In this document: positions 1 through 8,418 of the stretch, piece after piece
How positions within the stretch are numbered: position 1 is the first letter of the stretch
How the letters are laid out: every line of letters begins with the position of its first letter
From: Catenulispora yoronensis
GTDB lineage: Bacteria > Actinomycetota > Actinomycetes > Streptomycetales > Catenulisporaceae
Assembly (NCBI RefSeq): GCF_039531695.1
Contig: NZ_BAAAQN010000051.1
Location: 1-64,000, forward strand
DNA length: 64,000 nt
Reading direction: 5' to 3'
Notes under the pieces: model-generated
What the model saw: only the letters and a program-made list of their open reading frames with translations
The model's database searches: none
What the model was told of the DNA's origin: nothing
Translations under genes and position numbers: made by a program

Positions 1-508
1 CGGCCGGCGCGGCGGCCGGAGGCGCCGGGGCGACGGCCGGCGCCGGAGCGGCGGCCGGGGCCAGGGCGGCGGCCGGGACGCCCGAGTTCGTGGTCGGCAG
101 CCCGGTCGCCTGCGGGAGCATCCCGTTCATCGGCACGATCTCGGTGGTCAGCCCGCTCAGCGCGGGTCCGGCCAGCGGCACCGCGCTCAGGTTGCTGAGA
201 TTGCTCAGGTTGCCCAGACCGCCGCCGGCCAGCGGCAGGCTCTGGGTCAGGCCGCCCACCGGCAGGCCGTGGGTGGCCCCGCCGGCCAGCGCCAGGCCGG
301 TGGACGACACCGGCGCCATGCGGGCCACCGGCAGCAGCGCGGCGTCCGCGGCCGGGCCGGCGGCGTTCGAGATCGGCGCGGCGTCCAGGGGGGCGGCCGT
401 CGTCGGGCCGGTCGCCGCGTTGGCGATGCCGCCGACGACCGGGCCGGCGGCCACCGCGGCCGCCGTGACGACCAGGCCGCGCCGGACCGTGGTGCTCAGG
501 GTGCTCAT
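1..508 (-). CDS. Secreted Ala/Pro-rich protein, C-terminus beyond left edge
   Basis: Read on the minus strand from the ATG at 506-508, with AAGGAG just upstream, the frame stays open to the window edge, giving at least 169 residues. It begins MSTLSTTVRRGLVVTAAAVA, a typical Sec signal peptide with an Arg pair, hydrophobic core and likely cleavage near residue 32 (ANAAT). The mature part is Ala/Gly/Leu/Pro-rich with no cysteines, includes a small NLS repeat near residue 105, and ends the visible part in an alternating A/P tract. It is probably a secreted or wall-associated structural protein. I recognise no family. The gene is incomplete here, so its total length is unknown. Confidence 0.7.
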   Translation of the reverse strand, partial: MSTLSTTVRRGLVVTAAAVAAGPVVGGIANAATGPTTAAPLDAAPISNAAGPAADAALLPVARMAPVSSTGLALAGGATHGLPVGGLTQSLPLAGGGLGNLSNLSNLSAVPLAGPALSGLTTEIVPMNGMLPQATGLPTTNSGVPAAALAPAAAPAPAVAPAPPAAAPA

Positions 509-528
509 TGCCTGGTTCTCCTTGGTTC

Positions 529-556
529 GGGGCTGCCGCGTCGACGCGACAGCCCC
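529..556 (-). promoter_or_regulatory. Hairpin in the leader of the secreted Ala/Pro-rich protein
   Basis: GGGGCTG and CAGCCCC arms, extended inward by CGCG pairs around a TCGA loop, form a stem of about 12 bp. It sits immediately upstream of the AAGGAG ribosome site of the gene starting at 508. An AT-rich stretch at about 600-625 (TATTACTAT on the minus strand) is the likely promoter, so the hairpin would lie in the 5' UTR. A role in mRNA stability or initiation control is inferred. The rest of 557-786 holds only imperfect 12-bp repeats (CCGAAGCCTGGT, about 713-760). Confidence 0.4.
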
Positions 557-786
557 CTGCCCAACGGATGAACCCGGCCCGGGGAAACGCGAAACCGAGT
601 AAAGGGATAGTAATATTTACCGACTTTGACCTGATCGTCGGTCGTCGGAACTCTCCTCTGGAAGGTCGGATTCCGGTGGATTTCCCGGATTCGAGGCCCA
701 GTCCCACGCCAGTCCGAAGCCATTCCGAAGCCTGGTCCGAAGCCTGGTCCGACACCCGATCCGGCACCCCGGTCGGCGGCCCCGGA

Positions 787-1731
787 TCAGCCGCCCTTGA
801 CCACCGAGACGTCCACCGTGCCGGACACCGGCGACGACGAGGTCTGCCACTTCCCGGAGCTCCGGGTCCAGACCTGGTCGGCGTACTGGACCTTGTCCAC
901 GTCCAGGTTCTTCGCCGACGCCACCGCCCAGGTCGCCAGCACCCGCGGGTCGGTCAGGCCCTGCCCGGCCGCTATCCGCACCGTCAGGCCGTCCGTGGAG
1001 TGCGAGTACTGCGGCGCGTTCCCGGCGCCGTTCGCGCTGAACTGCTTCACCAGCGCCGCGCCGAGCGCCGCGGCGCGCGGCGTCAGACCGTCCGCGCCGG
1101 CGGTCTCGGCGGCCGCCTTCGGGTCGTTGTAGCGGCAGGTCAGCTGGGTGCCGCCCTTGGCGTCCAGGGTGGTGGCCAGCACCGTGGCCATTTCCTCCCA
1201 CTGCGAGTAGGACGAGCCCGAGGCGTCGGCGCTGCGCTGCACCGACTGCGCCGCCTTGCCGACGTCGACGGTCTGCCAGTTCTTCACGTTCAGCAGCGCG
1301 TAGAAGAACTTCCCGGAGGCGTACACCGGGTCCGCGATCTGGTCGGCGGTGCCCCAGCCCTGCGAGGGCCGCTGCTGGAACAGCCCGACCGAGTCCCGGT
1401 CGCCGTAGTCCAGGTTCCGGATCTTGGACTCCTGCTGCGCGGTCGCCAGCGCGATTGTCGTCGCGCGCTCCGGCAGGCTCTTGGCCCGCGCCACCGCCGC
1501 GATGGTGGCCGCGTTCGCCATCCGGTCGTTCACGATGGTCACCTGCGAGCCGTCGGCGCCGGTCGCCGTGCAGTCCTCGGACCGCAGGGTCCCGGTGACG
1601 GTGCGGTACACGAAGTAGCCGCCGGTGCCGAGCACGGCCAGCAACACGACGGTCACGATCCAGGCCCCGATGTGCCGGGACGACCCGCCCTTGTCCCCCT
1701 GCGCATTGCGGGAGCGCCCACGCTGACCCAT
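787..1731 (-). CDS. Membrane-anchored protein with a lysozyme-like extracytoplasmic domain
   Basis: This 314-residue protein has a basic cytoplasmic N-terminus (about residues 1-22), one membrane segment (about 23-45, GAWIVTVVLLAVLGTGGYFV) and a long external domain. Residues about 95-150 read ALATAQQESKIRNLDYGDRD and then SVGLFQQRPSQGWG, the pattern seen in actinomycete proteins with a transglycosylase/lysozyme-like fold, where the Glu of QQES and the GLFQQRP segment line the groove. Enzyme activity is not certain. Streptomyces relatives are usually annotated as hypothetical or, misleadingly, as metal transporters. It is transcribed divergently from dapD across 92 bp. The start ATG at 1731 fits the basic-then-hydrophobic layout. 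A role in cell-wall turnover is inferred. Confidence 0.75.
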   Translation of the reverse strand: MGQRGRSRNAQGDKGGSSRHIGAWIVTVVLLAVLGTGGYFVYRTVTGTLRSEDCTATGADGSQVTIVNDRMANAATIAAVARAKSLPERATTIALATAQQESKIRNLDYGDRDSVGLFQQRPSQGWGTADQIADPVYASGKFFYALLNVKNWQTVDVGKAAQSVQRSADASGSSYSQWEEMATVLATTLDAKGGTQLTCRYNDPKAAAETAGADGLTPRAAALGAALVKQFSANGAGNAPQYSHSTDGLTVRIAAGQGLTDPRVLATWAVASAKNLDVDKVQYADQVWTRSSGKWQTSSSPVSGTVDVSVVKGG

Positions 1732-1823
1732 ACCGTCCCGATCCGTTCCGTTTTCTCAAGCAGTCATCCTGCGGTGTGAACGCCGTCAGGGCCACCGTAA
1801 CCGAAACGCTTATCGTGGTCGCC

Positions 1824-2675
1824 ATGACCAACGCACCCGCATCCAACGATTTCGCATCCCCCATCTCGGCAGAGATCGACGAGCTGTGGGAGCGCCGCGC
1901 CGAAGTCTCCCCGGCCGACACCGACGCCCGCAAGGCCGTGGTGGCCGCCGTGGACCTGATCGACGCCGGCACCGCCCGGGTGGCGTTCGTCGACGCCGGC
2001 ACCGACGAGGTGGTCGTGGACGAGCGGGCCAAGCGCGCCATCCTGCTGTCGTTCAAGGCGATGGACATGGTCGAGTCGAACGCCGGCGACTTCCGCTACC
2101 ACGACAAGATGCCGCTCAAGAGCGACTTCGGCGGCGCGCGCGTGGTCCCGGGCGCGATCGTGCGCTGGGGCTCCTTCGTCGCCCCCGGCGCCATCCTGAT
2201 GCCCTCCTTCGTCAACATCGGCGGCTACGTCGACTCCGGCACCATGGTCGACACCTGGGCCACCGTCGGGTCCTGCGCGCAGATCGGCAAGAACGTCCAC
2301 CTCTCCGGCGGCGTCGGCATCGGCGGCGTGCTGGAGCCGCCGAACGCGGTGCCCGTGGTGGTCGAGGACGACGCCTTCATCGGCTCCCGCTCGATGGTGG
2401 TCGAGGGCGCGCGGGTGCGCCGCGGCGCCAAGCTCGGCTCGGGCACCAACCTCACCAAGTCGATGCGCGTCTTCGACGCCGAGACCGGCGAGGAGCTGGC
2501 GCGCGGCGAGGCCCCGGCCTGGTCGGTGTGCGTCAGCTCGACCCGGGTCAAGAAGTTCCCGGGCGGCGAGTTCACCACCCCCTGCCTGCTGGTGCTCAAG
2601 CGCCTGGCCCCGGGTGAGGCGCACGACAAGCTCCAGATCAACGACCTGCTCCGCGACAACGGCTTCACCGGCTGA
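1824..2675 (+). CDS. dapD: 2,3,4,5-tetrahydropyridine-2,6-dicarboxylate N-succinyltransferase
   Basis: DapD transfers succinyl from succinyl-CoA to tetrahydrodipicolinate in the succinylase branch of lysine/meso-diaminopimelate synthesis. From ATG 1824 it is 283 residues. The centre (about 105-195) is a left-handed beta-helix of hexapeptide repeats (GSFVAPGAILMPSFVNIGG, then a segment ending DTWATVGSCAQIGKNVHLSG), followed by GVLEPPNAVPVVVEDD and a C-terminal segment containing GEFTTPCLLVLKR. The frame is open from a GTG at 1776, but the extra 16 residues (hydrophobic TLIVVA) do not match the family, so 1824 is preferred. dapE follows 18 bp downstream, and the two probably form one operon. 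This is the long actinobacterial DapD class. Confidence 0.95.
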   Translation: MTNAPASNDFASPISAEIDELWERRAEVSPADTDARKAVVAAVDLIDAGTARVAFVDAGTDEVVVDERAKRAILLSFKAMDMVESNAGDFRYHDKMPLKSDFGGARVVPGAIVRWGSFVAPGAILMPSFVNIGGYVDSGTMVDTWATVGSCAQIGKNVHLSGGVGIGGVLEPPNAVPVVVEDDAFIGSRSMVVEGARVRRGAKLGSGTNLTKSMRVFDAETGEELARGEAPAWSVCVSSTRVKKFPGGEFTTPCLLVLKRLAPGEAHDKLQINDLLRDNGFTG

Positions 2676-2693
2676 GACGGGGCTGACACGCCG

Positions 2694-3893
2694 ATGCCCG
2701 GCCTGGAACCGATCACCGGACCGACCCCGGAACCGAACGCGGCCCCGGAACCGACCCCGGAACCGACCCCGAACCCGGAACCGACCCTGGACCTGACCCG
2801 GGGCGCGGCCCGCCTCACCGCGGCGCTCGTCGACATCGAGTCCGTCAGCGGCGACGAGAAGGCGCTCGCGGACGCGATCGAAGCGGCGCTGCGGCCGTAC
2901 CCGCACCTGGAGGTGCTCCGGGACGGCGACTCGGTGCTGGCGCGCACCTCCCTCGGGCGCGCCGAGCGCGTGATCCTGGCCGGTCATCTGGACACCGTGC
3001 CCATCGCCGTGGACAGCACCGGGCGCCGCAACGTGCCCTCGCTGCTGGAGGGCGACTGGGAAACCGGGACGCTGCGCGGCTGCGGCACCTCGGACATGAA
3101 GGCCGGGGTGGCGGTGCAGCTGGTGCTGGCTGCCGGGCTGGCCGAGCCGAACCGGGACGTGACCTACGTCTTCTACGAGTGCGAGGAGGTCGAGGCCGAG
3201 CGCAACAGTCTGGGCCGGCTGATCCGCACCCGGCCGGACTGGTTCGCCGCCGACTTCGCGGTGCTGCTGGAGCCGAGCAACAACATTGTCGAAGGCGGCT
3301 GCCAGGGCACGATGCGGGTCCGGCTGACCTTCCGGGGCGCCCGGGCGCACTCCGCGCGTTCCTGGCTGGGCGACAACGCGATCCACAAGGCCGGCGCGGC
3401 GCTGCGGCGGCTGGCCGAGTACCAGCCGCGCCGGGTCGAGGTCGAGGGGCTGGAGTTCCGCGAGGGGCTGAACGCGGTCGGGATCACCGGCGGCGTGGCC
3501 GGCAACGTGATCCCGGACGAGTGCTCGGTCCTGGTGAACTTCCGCTTCGCGCCGGACCGGGACGAGGCCGACGCCGAGCGCCACGTCCGCGAGGTCTTCG
3601 CGGGCCTGGACGCCGAGCTCGTGGTCACCGACTCGGCGCCGGCGGCCCGCCCCGGACTGCACCTGCCGCTGGCCGCCGAGTTCGTCGGCGCGGTGATGGC
3701 CGGCCTGGACGCGCGGCCCACCGCCAAGTTCGGGTGGACCGACGTGGCCCGGTTCGCAGGGCTCGGGGTCCCCGGCGTGAACTACGGGCCCGGTGATGGG
3801 GGACTTGCCCACAAGCCGGATGAATCAGTGGACTTGGGGCAAGTTGTCCGATGTGCGGAACGGATGAGAAGCTGGCTCGGCCCCGCTTCATGA
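2694..3893 (+). CDS. dapE: Succinyl-diaminopimelate desuccinylase with repeat-expanded N-terminus
   Basis: DapE is a cytoplasmic M20 zinc hydrolase that removes succinate from N-succinyl-LL-diaminopimelate. It has 399 residues. Metal-site motifs are GHLDTVP (His98, Asp100), GTSDMKAG (Asp134), YECEEVEAE (Glu164/165), LLEPSNN (Glu193) and a late LAHKPDE His. GARAHSARSW (about 216-225) belongs to the dimerisation lid domain. Residues 11-31 are a Pro/Glu/Thr repeat (TPEP units) encoded by near-exact 12-bp repeats at about 2715-2785. Normal DapE homology starts only at about residue 33 (LDLTRGAARL), so the leader is an added low-complexity tail or the true start lies further in. It follows dapD directly. 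Confidence 0.92.
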   Translation: MPGLEPITGPTPEPNAAPEPTPEPTPNPEPTLDLTRGAARLTAALVDIESVSGDEKALADAIEAALRPYPHLEVLRDGDSVLARTSLGRAERVILAGHLDTVPIAVDSTGRRNVPSLLEGDWETGTLRGCGTSDMKAGVAVQLVLAAGLAEPNRDVTYVFYECEEVEAERNSLGRLIRTRPDWFAADFAVLLEPSNNIVEGGCQGTMRVRLTFRGARAHSARSWLGDNAIHKAGAALRRLAEYQPRRVEVEGLEFREGLNAVGITGGVAGNVIPDECSVLVNFRFAPDRDEADAERHVREVFAGLDAELVVTDSAPAARPGLHLPLAAEFVGAVMAGLDARPTAKFGWTDVARFAGLGVPGVNYGPGDGGLAHKPDESVDLGQVVRCAERMRSWLGPAS

Positions 3894-3910
3894 TCTGACG
3901 GCACCGGACG

Positions 3911-3972
3911 GGTGCGCACCTGGTCGACGCGTGATCCGCACGTGATCCGCCCATGATCTGCGGGTGCGCACC
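3911..3972. repeat. Paired GGTGCGCACC palindromes flanking TGATCCG repeats
   Basis: The 10-bp perfect palindrome GGTGCGCACC occurs at 3911-3920 and again at 3963-3972, 52 bp apart (about five helical turns). Between them are three related TGATC units (CGTGATCCG, CGTGATCCG, CATGATCTG). They lie in the 198-bp gap between dapE and the esterase gene, about 120-180 bp before the esterase start. The arrangement could be a paired operator or simply part of the short-repeat background of this genome. No regulator gene is adjacent. Confidence 0.4.
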
Positions 3973-4091
3973 GGAAGCAACCGGCCGGGCCCCGGTGGCG
4001 TCTTACCGGCGGCGGAGCAAGTCCCGCGGTACTTACCGGGGGTCGGCGAATCCCGCGCCCTGCTGGCAAGTCCGAGAGGTCCGATCCCCCC

Positions 4092-5288
4092 ATGAGCCCG
4101 ACCGGTTGGCCGATGACGTTGACGGCGATCTTCCTCGCCGTCGCCGGGCCCGTCGCCACCTATCTGCTGTGGAACCGCGTGCGCGGCCCGCGACCGGTGC
4201 GCGCGGTGTCCCGGCTGGCGATGATCGGCGTGAGCCAGGCCCTGGCCATCCTGCTGTTCGGCGTCGTGGTGAACAACTACTACGGGCTCTACGCCTCCTG
4301 GGACGACCTGCTCGGCGACACCGGCAGCCCGGGCGTGATAATCCACGACGACAAGATCGTCGCCGGCGGCGTCCCGACCCCCGGCCTGGACCTGCCCTCG
4401 GGCTCCCGGTCCGGCGGCGACTCCCGGGGCGGCCGCGGCCCGGTGGTCCCCGTGGTGCCCCGGGACCGCCCGGCCGGCCCGGACCAGAGGTTCGACCGCT
4501 ACGGCGACGACGCGCTGGTGACCAGCTTCACCGGCCCCAAGTCCGGGCTCGGCGGGCAGAACGACGTGATGGTCTGGCTGCCGCCGCAGTACAACGACCC
4601 GGCCTACGCCGACACCAACTTCCCGGTGGTCATGCTGTTCCCCGGCTATCCCGGCACCCCGCAGACCTGGTTCGGCAACATGGCCGGGCAGAAGGAGCTG
4701 GCCCGGCTGGTGCAGGCGAAGGCCTCGACCCCGTTCGTGCTGGCGGCCGTGAACATCTCCCCGGTCAAGGGCGTGAACACGGACTGCACCGACATCCCGG
4801 ACGGTCCGCAGGTGGCGACCTACATCGCCGAGGACGTCCGCTCGATGCTGGAGCGCACCTTCCGGGTCACCACCGACCGCTCCGGCTGGGGGATGATGGG
4901 CTACTCCGAGGGCGGCCTGTGCGCGGGCAAGCTGCTCGTGCAGTACCCGCAGGACTTCGCCGCGGCGGTGCAGATGAGCGGCGACGTCCGGCCCGGCGGC
5001 TACGTCAACCGGTACGGCCCCGACTTCGCGAACCGCAACTCCACGCTGTGGATGCTGCGCAACCACAAGCCGCACCAGCCGGTGGCGCTGCTGGCCGCGG
5101 CCTCGGCCGAGGACGCCAGCGGGACCGTGCTCACCGACGCGCTGTCGCTGCAGTCCGCGGCGCCGGACGTGGTGGACGTGCTCAAGAAGGAGCACGGGTC
5201 GCACAACACCGAGGTCTGGAAGCAGTGGCTGCCGCAGGCCTACGGCTGGCTCAGCGAGCATCTGGATCCGGTCAAGCCCCAGCCGTGA
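4092..5288 (+). CDS. Membrane-anchored alpha/beta-hydrolase esterase (PF00756-like)
   Basis: This 398-residue protein has two N-terminal membrane segments (about 7-27 and 43-62), a disordered Ser/Gly/Arg-rich linker (about 95-135) and an external esterase domain of the Antigen85/esterase-D type. The strand VVMLFPGYPGTPQTW, the nucleophile elbow MMGYSEGG (Ser272) and a late His in KKEHGSHNTEVWKQWL supply most of a catalytic triad. The acid is probably in the VDVLKKE neighbourhood. Substrate is unknown. Relatives act on ester or acyl groups outside the membrane. ATG 4092 gives the first membrane segment and follows a promoter-sized gap after dapE. Confidence 0.8.
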   Translation: MSPTGWPMTLTAIFLAVAGPVATYLLWNRVRGPRPVRAVSRLAMIGVSQALAILLFGVVVNNYYGLYASWDDLLGDTGSPGVIIHDDKIVAGGVPTPGLDLPSGSRSGGDSRGGRGPVVPVVPRDRPAGPDQRFDRYGDDALVTSFTGPKSGLGGQNDVMVWLPPQYNDPAYADTNFPVVMLFPGYPGTPQTWFGNMAGQKELARLVQAKASTPFVLAAVNISPVKGVNTDCTDIPDGPQVATYIAEDVRSMLERTFRVTTDRSGWGMMGYSEGGLCAGKLLVQYPQDFAAAVQMSGDVRPGGYVNRYGPDFANRNSTLWMLRNHKPHQPVALLAAASAEDASGTVLTDALSLQSAAPDVVDVLKKEHGSHNTEVWKQWLPQAYGWLSEHLDPVKPQP

Positions 5289-5352
5289 GGTGGTTGCCCC
5301 ATCGTCGCCGCCGCGCCGTCCGGCCGATGGGGCGGGCGGGTAGTGTGCGCTT

Positions 5353-6126
5353 ATGAGCCAAGGAGCGGGAAGCGGACAGGGCAACGCGAGCAAGCTGACC
5401 GAGCGGTTCGTCGGCGCGGTCATCCGGCGGCGCGGGCAGGAGCAGCTGCCGGCCGCGACGGCCGACCAGAAGCTGCTCGACCACGCCTACGGCAAGGACT
5501 GGAAGGACGAGGACCCCTGGCGGGTGCTCCGGATCCAGGGCGAGTTCGTCGAGGGCTTCGACTCCCTGGCCCGCACCGGTCCGGCGATCACCGTCTTCGG
5601 CTCGGCCCGCACCCCCGTCGGCTCCCCGGAGTACCTGGCCGGCGAGCAGATCGGCCGCGGCCTGGCGACCGCCGGCTGGACCGTGATCACCGGCGGCGGC
5701 CCGGGCGCCATGGAGGCGGCCAACAAGGGCGCCTTCGACGCCGGCGGCCGCTCCATCGGCCTGGGCATCGAGCTGCCGTTCGAGCAGTCCCTGAACAGCT
5801 ACATCGACCAGGGCATCAACTTCCGGTACTTCTTCGTCCGCAAGACGATGTTCCTGAAGTACTCGCAGGGTTTCGTGGTCCTGCCCGGCGGCTTCGGCAC
5901 CATGGACGAGCTTTTCGAAGCGCTGACCCTGGTCCAGACGCACAAGGTGACGTCGTTCCCGGTGGTCCTGGTCGGCCGCGCCTTCTGGGGCGGCCTGGTC
6001 GACTGGATCCGCGAGTCGATGGCCCCGGCGGGCAAGATCGCCGTCGCCGACCTCGACCTGATCCACCTGGTCGACGAGCCGGACGAGGCGGTCGCGATCA
6101 TGGGCAAGCCGGGGGACCGGAGCTGA
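5353..6126 (+). CDS. LOG-family (TIGR00730) Rossmann-fold nucleotide 5'-monophosphate phosphoribohydrolase
   Basis: This 257-residue member of the Lonely Guy family hydrolyses the N-glycosidic bond of nucleoside 5'-monophosphates (cytokinin-type or AMP/CMP substrates). The two diagnostic motifs are present: GGGPGAMEAANKGAFDAGG (114-132) and PGGFGTMDE (178-186), with the active-site FFVRK (Arg163). The N-terminus is about 70 residues longer than the minimal plant-type LOG, as in the Streptomyces and mycobacterial proteins found near dapE. The same neighbour (Rv1205) follows dapE in Mycobacterium tuberculosis. True substrate is not determinable here. It is convergent with the cell-wall-binding protein gene downstream. 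Confidence 0.88.
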   Translation: MSQGAGSGQGNASKLTERFVGAVIRRRGQEQLPAATADQKLLDHAYGKDWKDEDPWRVLRIQGEFVEGFDSLARTGPAITVFGSARTPVGSPEYLAGEQIGRGLATAGWTVITGGGPGAMEAANKGAFDAGGRSIGLGIELPFEQSLNSYIDQGINFRYFFVRKTMFLKYSQGFVVLPGGFGTMDELFEALTLVQTHKVTSFPVVLVGRAFWGGLVDWIRESMAPAGKIAVADLDLIHLVDEPDEAVAIMGKPGDRS

Positions 6127-6170
6127 GCACGCCGAAGCTCCGCTGAGGCCTGCTGAACCTCCACGGACAC

Positions 6171-6211
6171 GGCGACGGGCGCCGGAGCGCGATGCTCCGG
6201 CGGCCGTCGCC
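6171..6211. terminator. Bidirectional hairpin terminator
   Basis: GGCGACGG (6171-6178) pairs with CCGTCGCC (6204-6211), and GCCGGAGC (6181-6188) pairs with GCTCCGGC (6194-6201) around a 5-base loop. A 2x2 internal mismatch separates the two stems. It lies between two convergent genes ending at 6126 and 6241, so it can serve both. There is no T tract, as is common in actinomycetes. Confidence 0.8.
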
Positions 6212-6240
6212 GCTGTCGCGGTCGTCCCGCGCTGCGCGTC

Positions 6241-8160
6241 CTAGTGGATGCTCAGGCTCGGGGTCGACAGCCGGGCCTGGGTCTTGAACCCGGTGTCGTG
6301 CGAGCTGCCGGTCGCGGTGTCGATCGCGGCGGCCAGCTGGTTGTCGATGCGCGAGGGCAGGGCCGCGTCGCCGCCGAACACGTAGCCGAAGTTGTCCGAG
6401 CCGCGGTTGGCGTCGAACAGCTTGTACTCCTGCAGCGTGAGGCCGATCGCCGGGTCGACCAGCACCAGCGGACCGCCGGTCAGACCCATCAGCGCGCCGC
6501 CGGCCAGCGAGTCCGGCCAGTTCGCGCCGGTGGCGATGCCGACCGCGGTGAAGCCCGACCACAGGTGCGAGGCGACGCTGTAGGACGTGGCGTAGCGGTC
6601 CGCGCCGTGCATGTCGTCGAACTGGCCGTTGCTGACGGTGCGCAGCGCCTTGGCGGCCTGCCCGCCGACCGCGCCGAGGTAGTCCAGCGAGTCGTTCCGG
6701 GACTTGGCGACCAGGTACTGGTAGGTCGCCTCCGGCATCTTCGCGTCGTCGGTGAGGACCACGGCCATGTTGGAGAAGTTCGCGGCCGCGGCGCCCGCCG
6801 ACAGCGCGTCCGGGAAGTTCATGCCGGTGGCGACCAGCACCTGGTCGGCGTTCGGCGCGTACACGCCGGCCATGTCGACCGCGGTCGCGAACCGGTCGGC
6901 GCCGCCGATCCGCTGCACCTTGTAGCCGAGCCCGGTGAGCTGCTTGACCACGTTCGGGGTGATCGCCTTGTCCCCGCCGAGCACGTACACCGTGCCGCCG
7001 GCCGGCAGCACCCGCTGGATCTCCTGGCGGCTCCAGCCGTTCAGCGAGGCCGGCTCGGTGAGCAGCAGCGGCGCGTCCAGGTGCGAGGCCAGCGCGGCGC
7101 CGCCGAGGGCGTCGGCGAACTGGTCGGAGCGGGTCAGCACGACGGCCTTGGCCTGGCCGCGGTGGTCGGCGGCGTCGCCCTTGTTCCGGAACGCCATCTG
7201 CGAGACCTTCGTCGCGGTCTCGAAGCGGTCGGAGCCGCCGAGCCGGTGGACGAACGCCCGGCTGTCGGTGCGCACCGCCAGGCCGCCGACCAGGTCCGAG
7301 ATCCGGGTCTCGGTGCCGCCCGCCGCGCCGATCTGGTAGGTGCCGTTCGAGGTCTGGTACGCGACGGTCGCGTTGTCGCTCTCGAAGATCGGCCCCGTCT
7401 TGTCGCCGGCCGAGGTGGTGAGCTGGGTGGCCGCGCCCCAGGCGGCGTCGCCGGTCTTGGTGGCGGCGAACAGCTGCTTGGCGCCGTCGGCGTCGGCGCG
7501 CACGAAGACCACCGTCTTGCCGTCGGGCGAGATGGTCGGCGCGGACCCGCCGGCCTGCGCGTCGCCGGGGGCGACGATCTCGGTCACGACCTGGTGGCCC
7601 TGCGTGGTCCACCAGGCCACCGAGACACCGGTGTGCCCGGCGGCGTCAGTGGTCTGGAACACCACCGAGACGTTGTAGTCGGCGGCGACGTCGGCGTTGC
7701 TCTGGCCCAGGCCCGCGGGGGCGGTCCGGATCAGCTCCTGGACGCCGTCCTGGGCGCCGCTGCCGGCGGCCCCGACGATCCGGGCGGCGGTGCCGGTGCC
7801 CTCGGTCCAGTAGACCTTCAGGGACGAGATGTCCCACACGGTGTGCGAGGGGTTCGTGCCCTGAGCGACCTTGACCAGGTTCTCGCCGCTGTAGTCGAGC
7901 GTGTAGATCCCGTTGTCGGCGCCGATGAAGGCGAAGCGGCCGGCCTGGCCGGACCACGAGACGTCGTGCGCGCCGGCCGGCAGCGTGATCTTGGGGCCGC
8001 CGACGACGTTGAGCGCGCCGTTCGCGGTGATGGTGACCGGGCTGCCGGCGTTGCCGTAGCTGGTGGCGCCGGCGGTGGCCGGGCCGGCCAGGACGGCGCC
8101 GACCGAGGCGGCCAGGACAGCGGTGAGCGCGAGCGGCTTGCGCGGATTGAGGTGGGCCAT
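6241..8160 (-). CDS. Secreted protein: beta-propeller-like N-terminus plus three cell-wall-binding (CWB2) repeats
   Basis: This 639-residue protein starts with a clear signal peptide (MAHLNPRKPLALTAVLAASV, cleavage after about residue 32). Residues about 35-310 contain TolB/WD-like strands (for example APTISPDGKTVVFVRAD), suggesting a beta-propeller. Residues about 310-635 are three PF04122 repeats, each opening with RLGGSDRFETA, RIGGADRFATA or MHGADRYATS and containing a FPDALSAGA or WPDSLAGGA strand. CWB2 repeats bind wall polymers in Gram-positives, so this is probably a wall-attached surface protein. It has no catalytic motif and is monocistronic with a long structured leader. Confidence 0.9.
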   Translation of the reverse strand: MAHLNPRKPLALTAVLAASVGAVLAGPATAGATSYGNAGSPVTITANGALNVVGGPKITLPAGAHDVSWSGQAGRFAFIGADNGIYTLDYSGENLVKVAQGTNPSHTVWDISSLKVYWTEGTGTAARIVGAAGSGAQDGVQELIRTAPAGLGQSNADVAADYNVSVVFQTTDAAGHTGVSVAWWTTQGHQVVTEIVAPGDAQAGGSAPTISPDGKTVVFVRADADGAKQLFAATKTGDAAWGAATQLTTSAGDKTGPIFESDNATVAYQTSNGTYQIGAAGGTETRISDLVGGLAVRTDSRAFVHRLGGSDRFETATKVSQMAFRNKGDAADHRGQAKAVVLTRSDQFADALGGAALASHLDAPLLLTEPASLNGWSRQEIQRVLPAGGTVYVLGGDKAITPNVVKQLTGLGYKVQRIGGADRFATAVDMAGVYAPNADQVLVATGMNFPDALSAGAAAANFSNMAVVLTDDAKMPEATYQYLVAKSRNDSLDYLGAVGGQAAKALRTVSNGQFDDMHGADRYATSYSVASHLWSGFTAVGIATGANWPDSLAGGALMGLTGGPLVLVDPAIGLTLQEYKLFDANRGSDNFGYVFGGDAALPSRIDNQLAAAIDTATGSSHDTGFKTQARLSTPSLSIH

Positions 8161-8290
8161 GTGTATCTGTGTTCTTTCGGCCGAGATGGTGACGGCGCCG
8201 CCCGGCGCCGCCGCCCGATACGGCGGCGCACCCTTCCCCCTGGAATCCGCTTTCCCCCGGGATTCCGATCCCCCTCAGAGGCGGTGACGC
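8161..8290 (-). promoter_or_regulatory. Structured 5' leader of the cell-wall-binding protein
   Basis: Upstream of the minus-strand ATG at 8160, several stems can form: GGAATCC/GGATTCC (8242-8266), CGGCGCC/GGCGCCG (8193-8210) and GCCGCC-rich arms at about 8205-8230. Three GGGGGA-type purine boxes occur between them. This may be a cis-regulatory RNA, since wall-protein genes in actinomycetes are often under leader control. I could not match it to the ydaO (c-di-AMP) consensus. Low confidence beyond the visible stems. Confidence 0.3.
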
Positions 8291-8418
8291 CGCTGATCAG
8301 CCTAGGGGGCATACGGACCTTGCTATGACGGATCGGCATAACGATCCGGTCACTTGGCCAGGAAGAAAGGTGTCAAATCCCTAACGGTCGGGGCGGCGCG
8401 GGGCCGCCGGGGGTGTTC

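Noticed and set aside
1776..1823. Longer DapD beginning at GTG 1776
   Set aside because: The added 16 residues are unrelated to the family and lie in the divergent promoter region. ATG 1824 gives the normal N-terminus.
8161..8290. ydaO-type c-di-AMP riboswitch upstream of the wall-binding protein
   Set aside because: Stems exist but I could not place the conserved core bases of that class, so only a generic structured leader is reported.
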